Notes under the pieces: generated by a model
The model's input: only the letters and a program-made list of their open reading frames with translations
What the model was told of the DNA's origin: nothing
Databases searched by the model: none
From: Planctomycetota bacterium
Lineage (GTDB): Bacteria > Planctomycetota > UBA1135 > UBA2386
Length of the DNA: 64,000 nt
Reading direction: 5' to 3'
Assembly: GCA_020638735.1 (NCBI GenBank)
Contig: JACKHZ010000011.1
Location: 124,001 to 188,000 of the forward strand
Made by a program: the position numbers and the translations under genes
Shown: one piece after another, positions 29,275 to 36,093 of the stretch
How positions within the stretch are numbered: position 1 is the stretch's first letter
Layout: the number at the start of each line of letters is the position of its first letter

Positions 29275-29940
29275 TCAGTGCTGCGACGGGAACAGCAGCT
29301 TGATGGCCAGGAAGCCGCCGACCAGCAGCGCGGCGCCGACGATCGTGACCATCGCGAAGCGCTTCTCGATGAAGTCCTTGATGCCCGGGCCGAAGCGCTT
29401 GAACAGCCACGCGACGAGGTAGAAGCGCGCCGGGCGGCCGACCGCCGACGCCAGCAGGAACATCGGGAAGTTGATGCCGAAGATGCCTGCGGTGATGGTG
29501 ATGACCTTGTACGGGATCGGCGTGAACGCGGCGACGAACACGATCCAGAAGTCCCACGCCTCGTAGAGGTCGCGCACGCGGTCGATGTTGTGCTGCCCGG
29601 CGACGAAGACGAAGAAGTCGTGCACCATCGGCACGTCCCACAGCAGCGCGCCGATCGCGTAGCCGGCCATGCCGCCGAGCACCGAGCCGATCGAGCACCA
29701 GAAGGCGAAGCGATAGCTCTGCGGGATGCTGCCGATGCACATCGCGATCAGCAGCACGTCGGGCGGGATCGGGAAGAAGCTGCTCTCGGCGAAGGCCAGC
29801 ACGATCAGCGCGGGCACCGCGAAGCGCGTGTCGGCCCACGCGATCACCCAGTCGTAGAGGCGGCGCACCATGCCGGGGCGCGGCGCCTGGGCCGGCGCTC
29901 CGGTGGAGACTCCTGAGTGGGACGGGGCGGGGCTGGTCAC
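29275..29940 (-). CDS. YqaA/DedA-like (SNARE-associated) membrane protein
   Basis: A 221-residue inner-membrane protein of the DedA/VTT superfamily. Key features are FAESSFFPIPPDVLLIAM, GGMAGYAIG, and the FTPIPYKVITITAGIFGINF re-entrant loop. Members move lipids such as undecaprenyl phosphate or phosphatidylethanolamine across the membrane, or affect their distribution. About four hydrophobic stretches are visible. The GTG at 29940 overlaps the recJ stop (GTGA); it adds a 23-residue Pro/Ser-rich leader. The ATG at 29871 (MVRRLYDWV) gives the more usual N-terminus and is a strong alternative. Probably co-transcribed with recJ. Confidence 0.88.
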   Translation of the reverse strand: MTSPAPSHSGVSTGAPAQAPRPGMVRRLYDWVIAWADTRFAVPALIVLAFAESSFFPIPPDVLLIAMCIGSIPQSYRFAFWCSIGSVLGGMAGYAIGALLWDVPMVHDFFVFVAGQHNIDRVRDLYEAWDFWIVFVAAFTPIPYKVITITAGIFGINFPMFLLASAVGRPARFYLVAWLFKRFGPGIKDFIEKRFAMVTIVGAALLVGGFLAIKLLFPSQH

Positions 29941-31694
29941 GGGGTCTCCATCGGTCGTTGGGCGGATGCGACGTGACCGTTGCGTCGGTCGCCGGCGGCG
30001 GGGCTCAGGTCGTGTACGTCGAGCTGCACCGGGCCGTCCTCGCCGCGCGCGCCGATGCGCGGCGCGTAGGCGATGCGCCACGGCCCCTTGTCGGTGCGCA
30101 GGCGCTCGAACAGGTCGATGCCGTGCACGACCCGCGCCGGCAGGATCGTGCCGTGCTGCACGACGCGCACGTGCACGTGCTGGCCGCGCATGTCGACGAA
30201 CGGCGTGCCGACCAGGGTCACCTCGTCGGAGACGAAGCGCGGCCGCGGGTGGCCGTTGCCGAACGGCGCCAGCACCTCGAGCCGGCGCACGGTGGCCGGG
30301 TCGAGCTCGTCGAAGCGCGCCGTGCCGTCGACCCACAGCGGCGGCTCGGCCGGCGCCAGGGTCGTGCAGGCCTCGGCGAAGCGCTCCTTGAACGCCTCGA
30401 AGTTGTCGCGGCGCAGCTCGACGCCGGCGGCGGCGGCGTGGCCGCCGTGCGACAGCAAGAGGTCCGAGCAGCGGCCGAGCGCGTCGCGCAGGTGCACGCC
30501 GGTGTTGCAGCGCCCCGAGCCGCGGCCGACCGGGCCGTCGAAGGCGATCAGCAGCGTCGGCTTGTGCGTCGACTCGGCGATGCGCGCGGCGACGATGCCG
30601 AGCACGCCGGGGTGCCAGTGATCGGCGCCCAGCACGATGGTCGGGCCTTGCTCGCGCGCGGCCAGCTGCAGCACCTCGTCCTGCAGCAGGCGCTCGACGC
30701 GGCGGCGCTCCTCGTTGTGCTTCTCCAGCACCTTGGCCGCCACTTGCGCCTCGCTGTAGCCCGGCGCGCACAGCAGGTCGACGGCGTCGATCGCGTGGCC
30801 GACGCGGCCGGCGGCGTTGATCAGCGGCGCCAGGCGGAAGGCGATGTCGTCGACGCTGGCGCCGCGGTGCAGCAGGCCGGCGGTGTCCATCAGCGCGCGG
30901 ATGCCGGGGTTCCTGCTGACCGACAGCGAGCGCAGGCCGTGGTAGACGAGGGTGCGGTTCTCGCCGCGCAGCGGCGCCACGTCGGCGACCGTGCCGAGCG
31001 CGATGTAGCCCATCGCGTCGACCAGGAAGTCGGCGAACTCGCTGCTCTGGCGCATCGTGCGCGACAGCGACTCGACCAGCGCCGCGACCAGGCAGAAGGC
31101 CACGCCGCAGCCGGCGAGGTCGCGGTCGGGGTAGCCGGCGCCGGGCAGCCGCGGGTTGAGCACGCAGAACGCGTCGGCGACGTTCTCGGTGGTGCCGTGG
31201 TGGTCGGTGACGATGACGTCGATGCCGGCCTGCTGCAGCTCGTGGATCGGGCCGACCGCGTTGGTGCCGTTGTCGACCGAGATCACCAGCGGGAAGCCGC
31301 CGTCGCGGACCGCCTGGACGCTGGCCCTCGAGAACGAGTAGCCGTCGGCGCGCGCCGGGATGTACGGCTTGTTGGTGCAGTGCAGCAGGCTGAAGAACTT
31401 GTGCAGCAGCACGGTGCCGCTGATGCCGTCGACGTCGTAGTCGCCGTGGATCAGGATCGGCTGGCCCTGACGCAGCGCGTCGCGGATGCGCGCGACGGCC
31501 TTCTCCATGCCGTGGAACGTGAACGGGTCGTGCAGGCTGCCGAGGTCGGGCCGTAGGAAGCGGCGGGCCTGGTCCGGGGTCTCGACGCCCCGCGCCAGCA
31601 GCACCCGGGCGACCAGGTCCGGCAGCCCCAGCGTCTTCGCCAGGGCTTGCTCGCGCGGGTCCGGTTGTGGGGTCTCGAGAGCAGCGCGCAGCAT
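29937..31694 (-). CDS. recJ: Single-stranded-DNA-specific exonuclease RecJ
   Basis: A 585-residue 5'-3' exonuclease of the DHH family, used in recombination, mismatch and base-excision repair. Manganese ligands are visible in HGDYDVDG (83-90; Asp85, Asp87, Asp89), SVDNGT (Asp141) and TDHHG (163-167). The DHHA1 domain carries LSHGGHAAAAG, the counterpart of the usual GGH motif. An OB-fold segment near the C-terminus (FRTDKGPWRIAYAPR in the last 60 residues) matches family layout. Length is normal. The stop overlaps the YqaA-like start. TACCAT 11 bases before the ATG fits a short-leader promoter shared with selA. Confidence 0.93.
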   Translation of the reverse strand: MLRAALETPQPDPREQALAKTLGLPDLVARVLLARGVETPDQARRFLRPDLGSLHDPFTFHGMEKAVARIRDALRQGQPILIHGDYDVDGISGTVLLHKFFSLLHCTNKPYIPARADGYSFSRASVQAVRDGGFPLVISVDNGTNAVGPIHELQQAGIDVIVTDHHGTTENVADAFCVLNPRLPGAGYPDRDLAGCGVAFCLVAALVESLSRTMRQSSEFADFLVDAMGYIALGTVADVAPLRGENRTLVYHGLRSLSVSRNPGIRALMDTAGLLHRGASVDDIAFRLAPLINAAGRVGHAIDAVDLLCAPGYSEAQVAAKVLEKHNEERRRVERLLQDEVLQLAAREQGPTIVLGADHWHPGVLGIVAARIAESTHKPTLLIAFDGPVGRGSGRCNTGVHLRDALGRCSDLLLSHGGHAAAAGVELRRDNFEAFKERFAEACTTLAPAEPPLWVDGTARFDELDPATVRRLEVLAPFGNGHPRPRFVSDEVTLVGTPFVDMRGQHVHVRVVQHGTILPARVVHGIDLFERLRTDKGPWRIAYAPRIGARGEDGPVQLDVHDLSPAAGDRRNGHVASAQRPMETP

Positions 31695-31704
31695 CGGGGG
31701 TCGG

Positions 31705-31711
31705 TATGGTA
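31705..31711. promoter_or_regulatory. Bidirectional -10 element between recJ and selA
   Basis: The heptamer TATGGTA reads TATGGT on the plus strand (toward selA, 16 bases before its ATG) and TACCAT on the minus strand (11 bases before the recJ ATG). One near-symmetrical element could therefore start transcription both ways. Confidence 0.4.
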
Positions 31712-31726
31712 GCGAGCGATCCCGCG

Positions 31727-33124
31727 ATGCCCAGAACCGACGCCGACCGTTCTTCCGTGTTGCGCAGCCTGCCGTCGGTGGACGAGTTGCTGCGGCTGCC
31801 GGGTCTCGAGGCGCATGCGCGACCGCGGTTGACGCGGGCCGGCCGCGAACTGCTCGACGAGCTCCGCGCGGCGGTGGTCGCAGGGTCGCTGGACGCCGCT
31901 GGCCTCGCCGCGCGATGCGCCGGCGCGGCGCTGGTCGGCGAGCTGCAGGCGCGCTGCGCGCGGCTCGGGCGCCGCCGCCACCAGCGGGTCGTCAATGCCA
32001 CCGGCATCGTGTTGCACACCGGCCTCGGGCGGGCGCCGCTGGCGCCCGCGGCGGTCGAGGCGATCACCGACGCCGCCGGCTACGCGATCGTCGAGGTCGA
32101 CCCGGTCACCGGCCTGCGCGACCAGCGCGAGGTCCGGGTCGGCGCGCTGCTGGCCGGGCTGACCGGCGCCGAGGCGGCGCTGGTGGTCAACAACAACGCG
32201 GCGGCGACGACCCTGATGCTGGCGGCCCTTTGCCAGGGCGGCGAGGTCGTCATCTCGCGCGGCGAGCTGGTCGAGATCGGCGGCGGCTTCCGCGTGCCCG
32301 ACGTCATGCGCCGCGCCGGCTGCGAGATGGTCGAGGTCGGCACGACCAACAAGACCCACCTGCGCGACTACGTCGCCGCGACCACCGAGCAGACGGTGGC
32401 GTGGCTGAAGGTGCACCCGTCCAACTTCCGCGTCGAGGGCTTCGCCTCGGTGCCGTCGGTCGGCGAGCTGAAGCCGGCCGCCGACCAGCAGGGCCTGGTG
32501 GTGCTCGACGACCTCGGCTCCGGGCTGCTGTGGCGCGAGCCGATCGCCGGCCTCGCCGAAGAACCGCGCGTCGCCGACAGCGTGCGCATGGGCGCCGCGG
32601 TGACGTGCTTCTCCGGCGACAAGCTGCTCGGCGGCCCGCAGGCCGGGCTGCTGGTCGGCGACGCCGAGCGCATCGCCCGTTGTCGCGCCCACCCGCTCTA
32701 TCGCGCGCTGCGCTGCGACAAGGTGACGCTGGCGGCGCTCGAGGCGACGCTCTTGTGCTACCGCGACGGCGAGCCGCTGCGCGAGATCCCGACGCTGCGC
32801 ATGTTGTCGGCGACGCCGGCGGAGCTCGAGCAGCGCAGCCACGAACTGCTCCGGCTGCTCGGCGACGCGAACGCCGAGGTCGTCGCCAGCGAGTCGTTCG
32901 CCGGCTCCGGCGCCAACCCGGCGCGGCCGCTGCCGAGCTTCGCCGTGGCGCTCGCGCCGACGGGGCCCGGCGGCGGGGACGCCCTGGCCTGGCAGCTGCG
33001 CGACCTCGAGCCCGTGGCTGTGTTCGCGCGGCAGCACGACGGCAAGGTGCTGCTCGACGCGCGCACGCTGTTGCTCGAAGACCTTTCGACGGTCGCCGCC
33101 GCGGTGCGGCGCACCCGCTCGTGA
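31727..33124 (+). CDS. selA: L-seryl-tRNA(Sec) selenium transferase
   Basis: A 465-residue PLP enzyme that converts Ser-tRNA(Sec) to Sec-tRNA(Sec) using selenophosphate. The N-terminal segment LRSLPSVDELL (12-22) and the NATGIVLHTGLGRAPL core (90-105) are diagnostic. The PLP lysine is Lys299 in FSGDKLLGGPQAG. Length matches the bacterial decameric SelA family (about 460). ATG at 31727 gives the canonical opening; ATG at 31706 adds seven residues and overlaps the promoter element. The last codon and stop overlap the GTG of selD, so the two are translationally coupled. Its presence shows that this genome decodes UGA as selenocysteine. Confidence 0.95.
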   Translation: MPRTDADRSSVLRSLPSVDELLRLPGLEAHARPRLTRAGRELLDELRAAVVAGSLDAAGLAARCAGAALVGELQARCARLGRRRHQRVVNATGIVLHTGLGRAPLAPAAVEAITDAAGYAIVEVDPVTGLRDQREVRVGALLAGLTGAEAALVVNNNAAATTLMLAALCQGGEVVISRGELVEIGGGFRVPDVMRRAGCEMVEVGTTNKTHLRDYVAATTEQTVAWLKVHPSNFRVEGFASVPSVGELKPAADQQGLVVLDDLGSGLLWREPIAGLAEEPRVADSVRMGAAVTCFSGDKLLGGPQAGLLVGDAERIARCRAHPLYRALRCDKVTLAALEATLLCYRDGEPLREIPTLRMLSATPAELEQRSHELLRLLGDANAEVVASESFAGSGANPARPLPSFAVALAPTGPGGGDALAWQLRDLEPVAVFARQHDGKVLLDARTLLLEDLSTVAAAVRRTRS

Positions 33125-34191
33125 CCCCCGTTCGTGCGATGCAAGAACACCCTGACCAACGACTGACCCGCTACGCGTCCAGCGCCGGTTGAGCAGCGAA
33201 GCTGCCGCCGGGGAGCCTCGGGCAGGTTCTCCACAAGCTGGGACCGATCGAACATCCCGACCTGCTCGCCGGTCTCGGCGGCTTCGAGGATGCGGGGGTG
33301 TTTCGTATCGACGACGAGCGCGCGATGGTGCAGACGCTCGACTTCTTCCCGCCGATCGTCGACGACGCGCGCTGGTTCGGCCGCATCGCCGCGGCCAACG
33401 CGCTGTCCGACGTGTTCGCGATGGGCGGGCGGCCGCTGACGGCGATGAACATCGTCGGCTGGCCCAAGGCGCTCGACGTCGAGCTGCTCGGCGAGGTGCT
33501 CGCCGGCGGCCTGGAGAAGATCAACGAGGCCGGCGCGGTGCTGTGCGGTGGGCACTCGGTGGTGGACACCGAGGTCAAGTACGGCCTGTCGGTGACGGGC
33601 ATGGTGCACCCGCGGCGGTTCTGGCCCAACGTCGGCGCGCGCGCGGGCGACGCGCTGCTGCTGACCAAGCCGCTCGGCATGGGCGCCGTGTCGACGGCCT
33701 TGAAGAAGGGCCTGACGTCGGACGCCGCGGCGCAGCGGGCGATGCAGGTGATGGCGACGCTGAACAAGCGCGCGGCCGAGCTGGCGATGGACTTCGACGT
33801 GCACGCGGCGACCGACGTCACCGGCTTCGGCTTCGCCGGTCACTCGCTGGAGATGGCCGAGGGCGCCGGCCTGGTGCTCGAGGTCGAGGCGGCGAAGCTG
33901 CCGCTGTTCGAGGGTGCGCTGGAGCTGGTGCGCGGCGGCGCGCTGTCGGGCGGCTGCACGCGCGGCAAGCAGTTCTACGGCCCGCGGGTGGCGATCGGCA
34001 GCGGCGTCGAGGCGGCGCTCGGCGACCTGGTGTTCGACGCCGAGACGTCGGGCGGGCTGCTGATCGCCGTGCCCGAGGCGCAGGCGGCGACGCTCGCGCA
34101 ACGGCTCGCCGACGAAGGCGTGCCCGCGGCGGCGGTGGCCGGCGTGTTCCGCGCCCGCTCTGGCGACGGACCGGGCCTCGTGCTGCGTTAG
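33121..34191 (+). CDS. selD: Selenide, water dikinase, itself a selenoprotein (in-frame UGA)
   Basis: Makes selenophosphate from selenide and ATP, the selenium donor for SelA. The frame runs from GTG 33121 (or ATG 33139) through TGA at 33190-33192 to the TAG at 34191. The peptide around the TGA is LTRYASSAG-Sec-AAKLPPGSL, which aligns with E. coli SelD LTQYSHGAGCGCKISP, where that Cys is catalytic and the Lys three residues later is essential. Downstream are DFFPPIVDD, IAAANALSDVFAMGG and DVTGFGFAGH, all classic SelD motifs. Total 356 residues from GTG, with Sec24. An ordinary gene call would start after the TGA at 33298 and lose the active site. The gene is coupled to selA (GTGA) and its stop overlaps the convergent neighbour. 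Confidence 0.95.
33190..33225 (+). promoter_or_regulatory. Selenocysteine UGA codon and candidate bacterial SECIS hairpin
   Basis: The UGA (33190-33192) is followed by a hairpin at 33202-33225. The outer five pairs are CTGCC / GGCAG; with small internal gaps three more pairs form near the top (GGG / CCT, one wobble). The three-base apical loop is GAG at 33213-33215, about 21 bases after the UGA. Bacterial SECIS elements generally need a G early in the loop at roughly 16-37 bases from the UGA, which fits. Confidence 0.6.
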
Positions 34192-35102
34192 CGTTCGCGC
34201 TTCTGCAGCAGCTCCCGGGCGCGGTCGTCGAGCACGGGCGGCGGCAGCTCGGCCGGGTCGCGCCGGCGCAACGTGACGATCAGCTCGGCCATCGGGCGGC
34301 CGGTCGGCGCCGGCATGCCCGCCGGCGCCGGCAGCGGTGGCTCGTCGGCGGGCAGCGGCTTGTCGTTCACGAGCAGCACCCGCAGCGTCGCCGCGAGCCA
34401 GCGTCTCGTCGCCGGGTCGTAGCGGATCTCGGCGCAGACCGAGCAGAGCTCCTGGTCGCGCGCGGCGACGGTCGCGAGCGTTTCGAGCAGCTGCTCGTGG
34501 CGCGACGACGGCACGGCGGCGGTCAGCACGGCGGCCTTGGCGGCCTTGCCGTGCCAGGTGGCGAGCACGCGCATCGCCGGGCGGCCGTCGACCTCGGCCG
34601 GTGCGGCGCTGCCGATCGTCGCGTGCGGCAGCTGCTCGAGCAGCAGGCGCGGCGTCAACGGCACCTCGGGCGCGTCGCCCTGCGGGTCCTGCCAACCGGT
34701 GTCCTCGATGCGGTCCTCTCGTCCTGGCTCGCGGATCTGGCGGACCCTGCGGGTCGCGCCGCGTGCGCCGCGCTGCAGCACCGTCCAGTCGAGCAGCGAG
34801 TGCCAGCGCTGCTCGCCGTGCGTCTCGTCGACGGTGACGCCGCCGCGGAACGCGCAGTCGAGCGGGTCCAGCGGCGCTTGCGCGTCGCGCAGGGGGCCCC
34901 AGGCCAGGCTGCCGTCGAAGGCGTGGGGCGTGCCGGCGATCTCGGCGAGCACTGCGGTCAAGGTCTTGTCGAGCGGGGCCGGCTTCGGCGGCTGCGCGGG
35001 TCGCGCAGGCACCTCCGCCGGCGCGACCTCGCCGTTCCCGGGCGGCCTCTCCTGTGCGGCGACAGGGACGAGCAACGTTGCGACGGTCAGCAGGACGCGC
35101 AT
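34188..35102 (-). CDS. Exported protein of unknown function
   Basis: A 304-residue protein with a signal peptide (MRVLLTVATLLVPVAAQE) and a Pro/Ala-rich linker to about residue 45. The rest is mixed alpha/beta, with two cysteines close together in LCSVCAEIRYD (about 226-236) and a charged C-terminus. I recognise no family. The ATG at 35102 begins the signal peptide and has TACGAT seven bases upstream; an in-frame ATG nine codons earlier would precede it. It converges on selD with stop codons overlapping by four bases (TTAG). Confidence 0.72.
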   Translation of the reverse strand: MRVLLTVATLLVPVAAQERPPGNGEVAPAEVPARPAQPPKPAPLDKTLTAVLAEIAGTPHAFDGSLAWGPLRDAQAPLDPLDCAFRGGVTVDETHGEQRWHSLLDWTVLQRGARGATRRVRQIREPGREDRIEDTGWQDPQGDAPEVPLTPRLLLEQLPHATIGSAAPAEVDGRPAMRVLATWHGKAAKAAVLTAAVPSSRHEQLLETLATVAARDQELCSVCAEIRYDPATRRWLAATLRVLLVNDKPLPADEPPLPAPAGMPAPTGRPMAELIVTLRRRDPAELPPPVLDDRARELLQKRER

Positions 35103-35109
35103 GGGGGCC

Positions 35110-35115
35110 ATCGTA
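35110..35115 (-). promoter_or_regulatory. Candidate -10 element of the 304-residue exported protein
   Basis: TACGAT within GCTACGAT, seven bases before the ATG at 35102. Confidence 0.45.
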
Positions 35116-35251
35116 GCCGGCCGGGGCAAGTGGTTGTCCGTGACGTCGGGTCACCGCAGCAGCTCCGACGACCACGCGCCGTCCACCTCGAACGGCGGCG
35201 GCTGCTGGCCGGTGAAGACCTGGATCGGTCCGACCGCGCGACCGCTCCGGG

Positions 35252-35692
35252 TCAGCTGTCGCGCGGCGTGTCGTCGGCCGGCGCGTCGGCCGGACCGACG
35301 TCGCTCGCCGGGGTGTCCTCGGCGGGGCGTGCGCCCGCCTCTTCCTTCAGGTCGTGCAGCAGCTGCTGGATGCGGATCGCGCCGCCGATGCCCTCGTCGA
35401 AGCGGAACTCCAGGTGCGGCACGGTGCGCGTGTGCAGCACCTTGCCCATCTCGCGCTGGCAGAAGCCGCGCGCGCGCTGCAGCACGTTCTGGCTGTCCTT
35501 GCGGGCGCGCGCTTCCTGGCCCGTCGGCGCGATCACCGACCAGTAGGCCTTGCACTGCGTGAACTCGTCGTCGAGCTCGACGCGGGTGATGGTGACCAGA
35601 CCCAGCTTCGGGTCGGCGAGCTCCCGCTGCAGCACCTCGGCGAGGCGTTGCTTGATCTGTTCCTGCAGGCGGGCGAGGCGGCGTTCGTTCAT
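35252..35692 (-). CDS. rbfA: Ribosome-binding factor A
   Basis: A 146-residue KH-fold protein needed for 16S rRNA maturation and 30S assembly. RRLARLQEQIKQRLAEVLQR, LADPKLGLVTITRVELDDEF and a closing PHLEFRFDEGIGGAIRI match the family along its length. The last 30 residues are an acidic Pro/Ala/Asp tail (from about 117) not needed for the fold. It is the last gene of the nusA-infB-ylxP-rbfA cluster, 30 bases after ylxP. About 150 bases without a convincing gene follow it. Confidence 0.95.
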   Translation of the reverse strand: MNERRLARLQEQIKQRLAEVLQRELADPKLGLVTITRVELDDEFTQCKAYWSVIAPTGQEARARKDSQNVLQRARGFCQREMGKVLHTRTVPHLEFRFDEGIGGAIRIQQLLHDLKEEAGARPAEDTPASDVGPADAPADDTPRDS

Positions 35693-35722
35693 TCGGCTGG
35701 TCTGCTACTCGGCGTGTCGCTG

Positions 35723-36019
35723 CTATTCGGCGGGCGTGATGATCTCGAGCTGATGGTCGATCAGGGTGCCGTCCCGCCACTCCTGCAGTTCGTTGAGCAG
35801 GTGGTCGAGCTGGCTGTTGACGTGGGCGTTGTCGCTGCCGGCGAACACCGCGCCGAGGGTCGCCATGGTGGCGCTGTCGAGGTCCTCGAACTCGGCGATC
35901 GAGACGTTGAAGGAGCGGCGCAGGCGGTCCTTGAGGGACTTGATCACCCCGCGCTTGTCCTTGAGCGACGTCGCATAGGGGATCTCGAGCGTGAACTGCA
36001 GGACACCGATGTAGAGCAT
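35723..36019 (-). CDS. ylxP: DUF503 family protein (YlxP/P15B)
   Basis: A 98-residue protein of the DUF503 family, usually found between infB and rbfA as here. The opening MLYIGVLQFTLEIPYATSLKDKR, with the SLKDKRGVIKSLKDRLR helix, is diagnostic, as is FNVSIAEFEDLDS. The fold is ferredoxin-like and a role in ribosome function is assumed from its position; in other bacteria it has been linked to rbfA-like work. It follows infB by 74 bases. Confidence 0.93.
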   Translation of the reverse strand: MLYIGVLQFTLEIPYATSLKDKRGVIKSLKDRLRRSFNVSIAEFEDLDSATMATLGAVFAGSDNAHVNSQLDHLLNELQEWRDGTLIDHQLEIITPAE

Positions 36020-36093
36020 GACCGAACGCCGTTCGCAGGGCCGTGTGCGATGCGGGGGGCGCGCGCGGCCGTCCGCGCGCGCCGGCGGGGGGA

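Noticed and set aside
35130..35251. A 34-codon CTG-started frame after rbfA (ending WSSELLR)
   Set aside because: Reads plausibly but has no standard start, no ribosome binding site, and matches nothing I know; probably chance.
33189..35546. A 785-codon plus-strand frame across selD and its neighbour
   Set aside because: Out of frame with selD and antisense to the exported protein; no protein-like composition.
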